Source: JAUWOY01 sp034431315 (lineage in GTDB: Bacteria > Chloroflexota > Anaerolineae > VGOG01). From it: a stretch of 56,817 bases of DNA. A program made the position numbers and the translations under genes. The notes below the pieces were generated by a model that ran no database searches, was not told where the DNA came from, and was given only the letters and a program-made list of their open reading frames with translations. Each line of letters begins with the position of its first letter. Within the stretch, counting starts at the first letter, position 1. Positions 34,624-41,570 of the stretch are shown piece after piece. Location: the NCBI GenBank assembly GCA_034431315.1, contig DAOUDK010000146.1, forward strand, positions 1-56,817, read 5' to 3'.

Positions 34624-34903
34624 TCCTGGGCATCGGCGGGGCCCTGTGGGCTGGGCCAAGGTCTTCCGCATGGGACTTCTCATGTACGGCAAGCGGCCAT
34701 CGGCATCGGAGATCCTGCGTGCCTTACGGCAGGCGTGATGTGCGTTCGAGCCAAGCATCACTGATTCTGCAAAGACGAGTGTCAGATTAAGAGGCAGACA
34801 TTGAATTGTGTTTGCCTCTTTCAGCTTGTTGGTGTATACTTAACCAAGCTTGACACGCACGTTCTACGTGCTCTGTCTAGTTGTGGCAAGTTTGCTAGGC
34901 AGA
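34619..34903 (+). repeat. Permease-3'-end repeat, copy B (longest)
   Basis: Contains ~122 nt of the permease end starting at TTGATCCTGGGCATCGGCGG (one G deleted, so frameshifted), the stop, the shared tail, and ~70 nt shared only with copy D. Hairpin AAGAGGCA/TGCCTCTT (34789-34796 with 34813-34820); promoter TTGCCT (34812-34817)-N17-TATACT (34835-34840). The interval 34624-34952 holds nothing else. Confidence 0.9.
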
Positions 34904-34952
34904 CGGGATTTCTGCCTAATACATCCGAGTGGGTTAAGAAACGAGGTGGCCA

Positions 34953-35249
34953 ATGACCATAAGATTACAAACCTTGATTGACGTGGCTCAACAACTGCCG
35001 CCGCTGGAACAATTGAATTTGATCAGGATTCTCTCACAATCTTTATACCGCAGCTATCAGCCCATACAACCAGCAGAAGGCTTCTGGGAGCCCCAAACAC
35101 TTGAGCAACTCATCCAGGCTCAACGAACCCCGCCCATTACAGACATTGCAAGTTTGAAGGGTAACTTCTGGCCCGAAGATGAGTCTGCCGATGACTTCAT
35201 TGAGTACATCTATCAGCAACGGCGTGAGGACAGCTTGAGGGCATATTGA
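34953..35249 (+). CDS. Putative antitoxin of a PIN-domain module
   Basis: 98 aa: a helical N-terminus (LQTLIDVAQQLPPLEQLNLIRILSQSLY) and an acidic, aromatic tail (NFWPEDESADDFIEYIYQQRRED) as in antitoxins that insert into PIN toxins. The stop overlaps the toxin start (TGATG). Family not recognised beyond that pattern. Confidence 0.7.
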   Translation: MTIRLQTLIDVAQQLPPLEQLNLIRILSQSLYRSYQPIQPAEGFWEPQTLEQLIQAQRTPPITDIASLKGNFWPEDESADDFIEYIYQQRREDSLRAY

Positions 35250-35650
35250 TGAACGTTGTCTTGCTCGACACCAACATCGTTTCCTTTGTGCTCAAAGAAG
35301 ATAGCCGAGCCAAATCTTACGCGCCCCATCTGGAGAATCAGAGACTGGCGATTTCTTTTATGACGGTGGCAGAGTTGTTTCAATGGGCCGCCGTTCGCAA
35401 GTGGGGGGCGCGTCGAACGAGTCAGTTGGAAGCGAGTCTTCGAAACTACATCATCTTACCCTTCGACATAGCTCTGTGTCGTTTGTGGGGCGAGATTCGG
35501 GCCAGGTGTCGTGCTGCTGGGCGGCCAATTTCCCCTCAGGACGCATGGATAGCAGCAACAGCTCTCCAACACGGTTTGCCGCTCGTTACCCACAACCCCG
35601 CCGATTTTGAGATAATTGAAGAACTTGAGCTAATCACAACGGCCAAGTAG
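35249..35650 (+). CDS. VapC-like PIN-domain ribonuclease toxin
   Basis: 133 aa. PIN acidic residues: VVLLDTNIVSF (first Asp), TVAELFQWA (Glu), SPQDAWIAATALQHGLPLVTHNPADFE (late Asp pair). VapC toxins cleave RNA, often initiator tRNA or 23S. It ends 102 nt before repeat copy C. Confidence 0.92.
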   Translation: MNVVLLDTNIVSFVLKEDSRAKSYAPHLENQRLAISFMTVAELFQWAAVRKWGARRTSQLEASLRNYIILPFDIALCRLWGEIRARCRAAGRPISPQDAWIAATALQHGLPLVTHNPADFEIIEELELITTAK

Positions 35651-35752
35651 TTCCAACCACTGCACAAACCGCAAGGAGGCTTAGCTTGGGGTCGTCAGGC
35701 GACACCCTTCACCCAGCAGCTTACACCCACACAGACTCCTACGATGAGCGGC

Positions 35753-35960
35753 GCCAACGCTGACGGGGACAAGGTCTTCCGCATGGGGCTTCTCATGTAC
35801 GGCAAGCGGCCGTCGGCATCGGAAGTCCTGCGCGCCTTGCAGCAAGCTTGATGTGCGTTCAGGCCAAGCATCACTGATTCTGCAAAGACGAGTGTCAGAT
35901 TAAGAGGCAGACATTGAGTTGTGTTTGCCTCTTCTGGCTTATTGGTGTATACTCAATCAA
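35753..35960 (+). repeat. Permease-3'-end repeat, copy C
   Basis: Begins GCCAACGCTGACGGGGACAAG (degenerate) then the permease end, stop and tail; hairpin AAGAGGCA/TGCCTCTT; promoter TTGCCT (35925-35930)-N17-TATACT (35948-35953). The ~410-nt space 35651-36061 between genes holds only this repeat. Confidence 0.88.
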
Positions 35961-36061
35961 GGGGGCTTGATCATTCTTCAAATCAGGTCTCACCACGGGA
36001 AATCCCAAAGAGCTGTCACATAGACTACTAAACAGCGCAAACACAGAAAGGAGGGATTGAC

Positions 36062-36346
36062 ATGGCTACGTATCTCATGTTTGGCAAGTATTCGACTGAT
36101 GCAATGGGAAAGATCAGCGCCGAACGGACAAAGAACGCCACCGCTGTAATTGGGGACCTTGGCGGGAAGGTCAAAGCTGGGTACGCTCTGCTCGGAGAAA
36201 GGGATATGGTTCTCATCGTGGAGCTCCCAGGAACAAAGGAGGCGATGAAAGCCTCCATTGCTCTGTCCAAACTGCTGGGGATCTCATTCGCGACATCGCT
36301 AGCCGTGAGCGTGGAAGAGTTCGATAAGCTGGTCGAAGGGGGATAG
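36062..36346 (+). CDS. GYD-domain protein
   Basis: 94 aa with the GYD-family core (TYLMFGKYSTDAM, KAGYALLGERDMVLIVELPG, a ferredoxin-like alpha/beta fold). AAGGAGG precedes the start. Family function is unknown; it is not a toxin, which shows that the repeat-bounded cargo is not limited to toxin-antitoxin genes. Confidence 0.88.
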   Translation: MATYLMFGKYSTDAMGKISAERTKNATAVIGDLGGKVKAGYALLGERDMVLIVELPGTKEAMKASIALSKLLGISFATSLAVSVEEFDKLVEGG

Positions 36347-36460
36347 ACGCGCTCAGCCATCAAACGATGTCTTCAGGGCTAATGGAGGAGACATCCAGGC
36401 ATTAGGTAGCAGCGCGTAGGACAGAAAGGCTCTTTGGGGTTTCCCAATCTAATTGAGTGA

Positions 36461-36724
36461 CGCCAACGCTGCCGGGGTCAAGGTCTTCCTCATGGGGCTC
36501 CTCATATACGGCAAGCGGTCGTCGGCATCGGAGATCCTGCGCGCCCTGCGGCAAGCGCGATGTGCGTTCGGGCCAGGCATCACTGATCCTGCGAAGACGA
36601 GCGTCAGGTGAAGAGGCAGACATTGAATCATGTTTGCCTCTTTCGGCTTGTTGATGTATAATGAATCAAGCTTGACGTGCACGTTTTACATACTCTGTCT
36701 AGTTGTGGCAAGTTTGCTATGCCG
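36461..36724 (+). repeat. Permease-3'-end repeat, copy D
   Basis: Same start as copy C (CGCCAACGCTGCCGGGGTC), permease end with mutated stop (CGATG), shared tail and the extra ~60 nt shared with copy B; promoter TTGCCT (36634-36639)-N17-TATAAT (36657-36662). The ~420-nt space 36347-36767 holds only this repeat. Confidence 0.88.
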
Positions 36725-36761
36725 ATAAACCGCTTCATAAAACACCAGAGGGTGTTTAAGA

Positions 36762-37733
36762 TTGTCAATGACTACAGGATCTCAACCTGAATGGACACGT
36801 TTTAGAGTTGGTTCGCCAAGCACTAAGACCAACTGGGTCAATCCCGATTGTCAACCATTGATCGCCATTTATCACGTAGCCCACCTCGACACAGCCCTCA
36901 GAATCACGGCCGATGGCAGGCTCAGAGCTGGCTTGGTCTTTGATAAGAGCAAGCTAAATACCGAAAGAATCCTAGTGACATGGCTTTCTCCAAACGACTG
37001 GACAGGCGCAGGAGGGTTTCGATATGGGAATGTCCGGTTCGCCTTTGAATGGGAACGACTGATTCAAGATAAGAGATACTACTGGGTTGAGAGCATTGCA
37101 TATGGAGTACCTGCTTGCAGAATCCTCATAACTTCTAATGACTATATGGAGAAACTTGAAGAGTATGATCCAACTCTCAAGAATGGACCATGGTGGTATG
37201 ATCTTGAGAATGGCCTACACTATTGGAATGGCAACTACTGTCTTGAGATAATGCTTGAACAGGACTTGGATATTCAAGAGAGCATTGGCACTGATTTCGT
37301 GGATCATCACCCACAATACTGCAGCATTGGCTCTGCCCGATGTGCAACTCGTGGACTTCAGCGCGATCCGGCAGGCGCGCTTTTCGTGGCAGCTTTGGTG
37401 GGTCAAGGGATTGATCCAGGTGCTCTGAAGCTCACACAACCTACTCCATTCAGTTACCATCAGAACGATCTGCATAGGGCCTGGTTTCAACTTAGAAATG
37501 ATTTGCACGGACTAGAAGCTACTTACGAAGGGCAGATCACTTTCGGACACCCTAGTGCCCTCCCGATTGCAAGGGCTATCTGCAACGCCTATGCCCAATC
37601 CAGACAACTTGATCTCTCTCGCTTAATCAATCTCTTTCAGTCTGAGGATTCTATGATTGAAAATTGCGCAGCAGCTATTGCCGATCATTTTCTGGTTACT
37701 GATTTGAACACTCTTACTCCTTGCGACTTCTAG
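36762..37733 (+). CDS. Putative ADP-ribosyltransferase-like (DarT-like) protein
   Basis: 323 aa from TTG 36762 (GAGGGTG 7 nt upstream; ATG 36768 is the alternative). The N-terminal half recalls ART/DarT-type folds: LIAIYHVAHLDTALRITADGRL (the H-x-T/L-like first motif), TWLSPNDW, RYGNVRFAFEWERLI, YCLEIMLEQDL (candidate catalytic Glu). The C-terminal ~130 residues are helical. No macrodomain antidote (DarG) is next to it. Assignment is by motif order only. The stop lies 11 nt before an attC-like site. Confidence 0.45.
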   Translation: MSMTTGSQPEWTRFRVGSPSTKTNWVNPDCQPLIAIYHVAHLDTALRITADGRLRAGLVFDKSKLNTERILVTWLSPNDWTGAGGFRYGNVRFAFEWERLIQDKRYYWVESIAYGVPACRILITSNDYMEKLEEYDPTLKNGPWWYDLENGLHYWNGNYCLEIMLEQDLDIQESIGTDFVDHHPQYCSIGSARCATRGLQRDPAGALFVAALVGQGIDPGALKLTQPTPFSYHQNDLHRAWFQLRNDLHGLEATYEGQITFGHPSALPIARAICNAYAQSRQLDLSRLINLFQSEDSMIENCAAAIADHFLVTDLNTLTPCDF

Positions 37734-37744
37734 ATCTTTCAATC

Positions 37745-37878
37745 GCGCCCAACCAGCGCATGAAGCCGACCGCCCTATCGGGCGCGCACATCGGCAATCA
37801 CACGCGCTTTGTAGTTGCTCTTGTGGCAAAAGCTCTTTCCCGCAGCAGCCGCGCGGGTGAAGCTAACCGTTAGCGGGC
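37745..37878 (+). repeat. attC-like repeat 1
   Basis: 134 nt beginning GCCCAAC and ending GTTAGCGGGC. The core (CACACGCGCTT, GTAGTTG, CTCTTG, AGCTCTTTC, CGCGCGGGTGAAGC) is shared with repeat 2. Pairing of its arms is weaker than in repeat 2. It directly follows a stop codon and precedes the next gene by 24 nt, as integron cassettes do. Confidence 0.55.
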
Positions 37879-37901
37879 CAAACTACGAGGAGGAAATCGC
37901 T

Positions 37902-38525
37902 ATGGCGCATTATTTCTACTTTGCAGAAGACAAGATAAGCAGTTTCTACAATGACGCGGTAGAAAGAACTGAAAAAGAGATAAAAACAATTCGAGCCAAG
38001 AAGTTGTCTGGCAAGCTCTTTGTAAAAGGAAAGATAACCCTGGGAAAGATTCTCAGTTTCCTGGGCTTGCTGGATTTGGAGACTGAAGTCGGCGCTGAGA
38101 TTGCTGGCGAGAGCGCGTGGTCAAGAGAAGTCGTTTCCTACTTGGCTACTGAACAGAAGCTCCGCATCATAAAGGCTCGACTGTCTCGTGACAAAAGGCT
38201 GTTGGATCTAATTGAAGGCCCTATCTCCAGCAGTTTACCCACCAGACCCGCATATGTCTTATTCAGGACTATGCTGTCTCTCGATACCAGTGCTAGGTCA
38301 GTGGATGACGTGGTGAAAACAGGCAGTGCAGTGTTTGCGGGGTCACTAGCAAACTACTCCCTCAGAATCGAAGCATATGTAGATAATATGCGGAGTCCCA
38401 ATGCGTGGCGACGTTTCATTGGTGTCGAGACCCGCGTTGCGGGCTTCGGCACACTGAAGAATGTGGACAAGAAATCGCACGTCGCGAGAATTGACCCCAT
38501 TGCTCTCTACTATGATGCTGAATGA
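37902..38525 (+). CDS. Unknown protein between attC-like repeats
   Basis: 207 aa from ATG 37902 (GAGGAGG upstream). Soluble alpha/beta protein with HYFYFAEDKISSFYNDAVERTEKEI at the start and RIEAYVDNMRSPNAWRRFIGVETRVAGFGTLKNV near the end; the middle is helical. The pattern recalls DUF6414-like proteins, but I am not sure. It is the single gene of the putative cassette. Confidence 0.65.
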   Translation: MAHYFYFAEDKISSFYNDAVERTEKEIKTIRAKKLSGKLFVKGKITLGKILSFLGLLDLETEVGAEIAGESAWSREVVSYLATEQKLRIIKARLSRDKRLLDLIEGPISSSLPTRPAYVLFRTMLSLDTSARSVDDVVKTGSAVFAGSLANYSLRIEAYVDNMRSPNAWRRFIGVETRVAGFGTLKNVDKKSHVARIDPIALYYDAE

Positions 38526-38573
38526 AAATGGCATGAGTCTCCACGCCTGAGAAACGGCTTTGTATCGTGGAAG

Positions 38574-38707
38574 GCCCGCTAACCACGGCTTGCACCCGAC
38601 GCGGCTATCGCCGCTCGAAATCGGCGGCCACACGCGCTTGTAGTTGTTCTTGAGGCGGAAGCTCTTTCACGAGACCCGCCGCGCGGGTGAAGCCGGTGCC
38701 GTTAGGC
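38574..38707 (+). repeat. attC-like repeat 2
   Basis: Also 134 nt. Ends in GTTAGGC, which fits GTTRRRY; starts with CGCTAAC. The outer arms pair as an imperfect hairpin with extra-helical bases: CTAAC/GTTAG, CAC/GTG, GGCTT/AAGCC, CACCCG/CGGGTG. That is the architecture of integron attC sites. Confidence 0.6.
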
Positions 38708-38799
38708 ACACCCCTCGCCCGACAGGTTACACCACGGATGAGACGCACTGGCACACTCGCTGGGGTGGATTATAGGGAACTTGGATGTACCTGGAAGCA

Positions 38800-38834
38800 G
38801 CCGAGCTAGACAAACCCAGCTCGGCTCTTCTCTT
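38800..38834 (+). terminator. Terminator upstream of the stress cluster
   Basis: 8-bp stem GCCGAGCT/AGCTCGGC with a TCTTCTCTTG tail; it insulates the dnaK unit from the cassette region. With attC-like repeat 2 and the direct repeats below it fills the 408-nt space 38526-38933. Confidence 0.7.
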
Positions 38835-38844
38835 GCCCCCAAAA

Positions 38845-38900
38845 CTCTAACAAAACTCTAACACTCCTCTAACGTTGTTCTAACACAACTGTGGTATAAT
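38845..38900 (+). promoter_or_regulatory. Tandem 11-bp operator and promoter of the dnaK cluster
   Basis: Four direct repeats CTCTAAC, CTCTAAC, CTCTAAC, TTCTAAC start at 38845, 38856, 38867 and 38878: an exact 11-nt period. An extended -10 (TGTGG then TATAAT at 38895-38900) follows 10 nt after the last repeat, and no clear -35 is seen. This is the layout of OmpR/PhoB-type activator boxes; the regulator is unknown. Confidence 0.7.
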
Positions 38901-38933
38901 GTAGACAAATCATCAAGGAAAGGAGCGGCAAAC

Positions 38934-39134
38934 ATGAGAGCGGTCTGCGCCAACTGCGGCATCGAGTTCGACTGGCAACCGACTATTGTGGATGGGGCGG
39001 CCTACTGCTGCATCGGCTGCAGCCAGGGCGGGCCGTGCACTTGCGACTACGGCAATCTGCCGCAGCCAGACGATCCCACGGCTCTGGCGTCCGTTCCCCA
39101 AGACGATAATCAAGAAGAGGAGTATAAAACATGA
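38934..39134 (+). CDS. Small Cys-rich (zinc-binding) protein leading the dnaK operon
   Basis: 66 aa with CANC, CCIGC and CTC clusters (CxxC and CC-x2-C patterns) for metal binding, then an acidic tail. AAGGAG precedes the start. It overlaps dnaK by 4 nt (ATGA), so its translation is coupled to that of the chaperone; that favours a functional link such as redox or metal sensing. No named family. Confidence 0.75.
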   Translation: MRAVCANCGIEFDWQPTIVDGAAYCCIGCSQGGPCTCDYGNLPQPDDPTALASVPQDDNQEEEYKT

Positions 39135-41023
39135 GCAAGATTGTTGGTATTGATTTAGGAACGACGAACTCGGTTATCGCTGTGCTGGAAGGCGGCGACT
39201 CGACGGTCATCCCTACCGCTGAGGGCGGGCGTCTTTGCCCCTCAGTGGTGGCTTTCACCAAGACGGGCGAGCGCCTGGTGGGCCAGGTGGCCAAGCGCCA
39301 GGCTACCGTGAACCCCGACAACACCGTTTTCTCCATCAAGCGTCTGATGGGACGGCGCTACGATGACCCAGAGGTGGAGAAGGCCAGGAAGATACTGCCC
39401 TACAAGATCGTGGAGGGACCAGCGGGCGATGCTCGCGTCCACATTCCGGTCACGGGCAAGACCTACACCCCCCAGGAGATCTCGGCCATGATCCTCCAGA
39501 AGCTGAAGAGGGACGCCGAGGCTTACCTGGGCGAGCCGGTTCGGCAGGCGGTGATCACCGTGCCGGCCTACTTCAACGACTCCCAGCGCCAGGCCACCAA
39601 GGACGCCGGCAAGATCGCCGGTCTGGATGTGCTGCGCATCGTCAACGAGCCTACGGCCTCGTCCCTGGCCTACGGGCTGGACAAAAAGGAGCTGGAGACC
39701 ATCCTGGTCTTCGACCTGGGCGGCGGCACTTTCGATGTCTCCGTCCTGGAGGTGGGCGAAGGGGTGGTGGAGGTCAAGTCCACCAGCGGCGACACTTTCC
39801 TGGGCGGCGATGACTGGGATCAGCGGATAGCGGACCACATCTCCGACGAGTTCAAGAAGGATCAGGGCATTGATCTGCGCGGGGATCGCCAGGCCCTGCA
39901 GCGGCTGAGGGAGGCGGCGGAGAAGGCCAAGGTCGAGCTCTCCACGGTGACGGAGACGGAGATCAACCTGCCCTTCATCACTGCCGACGCTTCTGGCCCC
40001 AAGCACCTGACCATGAAGCTGACCCGCGCCAAGCTGGAGCAGCTCACCGATGACCTGGTGCAGCGCTGCCGTGGTCCCTTCGAGCAAGCTGTGTCTGATG
40101 CTGGCCTCCGCGCCAGCGAAATCAAAGAGGTCGTGCTGGTGGGCGGCGCTACCCGCATGCCCATGATCCAAGACCTGATCAGGGGGCTTACCGGCGGCAA
40201 GGAGCCTCACAAGGGGGTCAATCCCGACGAGGTGGTGGCTGCGGGAGCCGCTTTGCAGGCGGGCGTGCTGAGCGGCGAGGTTACGGACGTGCTGCTGCTG
40301 GACGTGACGCCGTTGACTCTGGGGCTGGAGACCCTGGGCGGGGTGAGGACGCCTCTCATCGAGCGCAACACCACCATCCCCGTGCGGAAGGGCGAGATCT
40401 TCTCCACCGCCACGGATGGTCAGACGGCAGTGGACATCCACGTGCTGCAAGGCGAGCGCTCCATGGCCGCCGACAACATCACCCTGGGCCGCTTTCGGCT
40501 GGAGGGCATCCCCCCCGCGCCACGGGGCATGCCGCAGATCGAGGTGAGTTTCGACATTGATGCCAACGGCATCCTGAACGTCGCGGCCAAGGACCAGGCC
40601 ACGGGGAGGGAACAGAGGATAACCATCACCGCCTCCACCAACCTGTCCCAGAACGACGTGGAGCGCATGGTGGAGCAGGCCCACAAGTACGCGGCCGAGG
40701 ACCGGCGGCAACGCGAGCTGGCCGATGCCCGCAACCAGGCCGATAGCCTGGCTTACCAGATGGAAAAGACCCTGCGAGAGACTGGCGATAAGGTCTCCGA
40801 TGCCGACCGTCAGGCCATCGAGAGCAAAATCGGGGAGCTGCGCCAGGCTATGCAAAGCGATGACCTGGCCCGCATCCGCAGAGCCACGGAAGAATTGAAA
40901 CAAGCCAGCTACGCCATGTCCCAGCAGATGTACGAACAGCCCCAGGCTCAGCCAGCAGGCGAGCCGGGCGCGACCAGCCCCAAAGACGAAGGCGTGGTGA
41001 ACGGCGAGTTCCGCGAGATGTAG
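39131..41023 (+). CDS. dnaK: Chaperone protein DnaK (Hsp70)
   Basis: 630 aa. ATPase signatures GIDLGTTNS (near residue 6), VFDLGGGTFDVS (near 195) and VLVGGATRMP (near 335); the substrate domain follows LDVTPLTLGLETLGG; helical lid to about 600 with a short Gln/Pro/Gly tail. It folds and protects proteins with DnaJ and GrpE. grpE follows directly, but dnaJ is not in the cluster. Confidence 0.99.
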   Translation: MSKIVGIDLGTTNSVIAVLEGGDSTVIPTAEGGRLCPSVVAFTKTGERLVGQVAKRQATVNPDNTVFSIKRLMGRRYDDPEVEKARKILPYKIVEGPAGDARVHIPVTGKTYTPQEISAMILQKLKRDAEAYLGEPVRQAVITVPAYFNDSQRQATKDAGKIAGLDVLRIVNEPTASSLAYGLDKKELETILVFDLGGGTFDVSVLEVGEGVVEVKSTSGDTFLGGDDWDQRIADHISDEFKKDQGIDLRGDRQALQRLREAAEKAKVELSTVTETEINLPFITADASGPKHLTMKLTRAKLEQLTDDLVQRCRGPFEQAVSDAGLRASEIKEVVLVGGATRMPMIQDLIRGLTGGKEPHKGVNPDEVVAAGAALQAGVLSGEVTDVLLLDVTPLTLGLETLGGVRTPLIERNTTIPVRKGEIFSTATDGQTAVDIHVLQGERSMAADNITLGRFRLEGIPPAPRGMPQIEVSFDIDANGILNVAAKDQATGREQRITITASTNLSQNDVERMVEQAHKYAAEDRRQRELADARNQADSLAYQMEKTLRETGDKVSDADRQAIESKIGELRQAMQSDDLARIRRATEELKQASYAMSQQMYEQPQAQPAGEPGATSPKDEGVVNGEFREM

Positions 41024-41077
41024 TTGGAGATTGGATATTGGATGTTGGAGGTTGGATGTTGGAGGTTGGAGGTTGGA
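41024..41077. repeat. TTGGA-type tandem dispersed repeat supplying the grpE ribosome-binding site
   Basis: A run of GTTGGAGGTTGGAT-type units begins one base past the dnaK stop. The last GGAGG (41068-41072) lies 5 nt before the chosen TTG start of grpE. A related run is at 42933-42962 before hsp20, and the reverse complement at the very end of the window's first gene. Confidence 0.75.
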
Positions 41078-41569
41078 TTGTCAGAGGTAGCTCTTGAGGA
41101 GAAGGGTGAGCTGTCCCTGGAGGACGAGCTGGAAGCAGCCCACCAGGAAGCGGCTGAGTATAAAGACAAGTACCTGCGGGCAGCAGCCGAGGTGGAGAAC
41201 ACCAGGAAGCGGCTGGAGCGCCGTTACGCTGGTCAGGCCGAGGAGGAGAAGAAGCGCCTTCTACGCAACTTCCTGACGGTGGCCGATAATCTGGGACGAG
41301 CTCTGGCTCATTCTGGCGATGGCCTCCGTGATGGAATACAGCTCACCTATCAAGAACTACAACGCCTGCTTAGCCAAGAGGGTGTGGAACCTCTAGAGAC
41401 CGTAGGCAAGCCCTTCGATCCTTACTATCATGAAGCGGTGCTTACAATAGCTTGTGATGACGAGGTTGACACAGTGGTGGAAGAAAGGCAGAAAGGCTAT
41501 CTGTATCGTGGACAACTCCTCCGCCCAGCAAAGGTGGAGGTAGCTGTCCCGGCACCAGAGGAGAGATGA
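41078..41569 (+). CDS. grpE: Nucleotide exchange factor GrpE
   Basis: 163 aa from TTG 41078. The frame is open further up, but that part is repeat sequence. Acidic start, long coiled-coil helix (EYKDKYLRAAAEVENTRKRLERR), then the beta-wing (GVEPLETVGKPFDPYYHEAV and EERQKGYLYRGQLLRPAKV). It drives ADP release from DnaK. The stop is one base before the HtrA start. Confidence 0.95.
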   Translation: MSEVALEEKGELSLEDELEAAHQEAAEYKDKYLRAAAEVENTRKRLERRYAGQAEEEKKRLLRNFLTVADNLGRALAHSGDGLRDGIQLTYQELQRLLSQEGVEPLETVGKPFDPYYHEAVLTIACDDEVDTVVEERQKGYLYRGQLLRPAKVEVAVPAPEER

Positions 41570-41570
41570 G

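Noticed and set aside
32080..36724. Permease fragments A-D as genuine truncated genes
   Set aside because: They lack start codons and RBS, two are frameshifted or have a mutated stop, and they are always joined to the same non-coding tail.
39242..40903. Long open frame on the minus strand opposite dnaK (about 550 codons)
   Set aside because: It mirrors dnaK codon structure, has no RBS or recognisable domain, and dnaK is certain.
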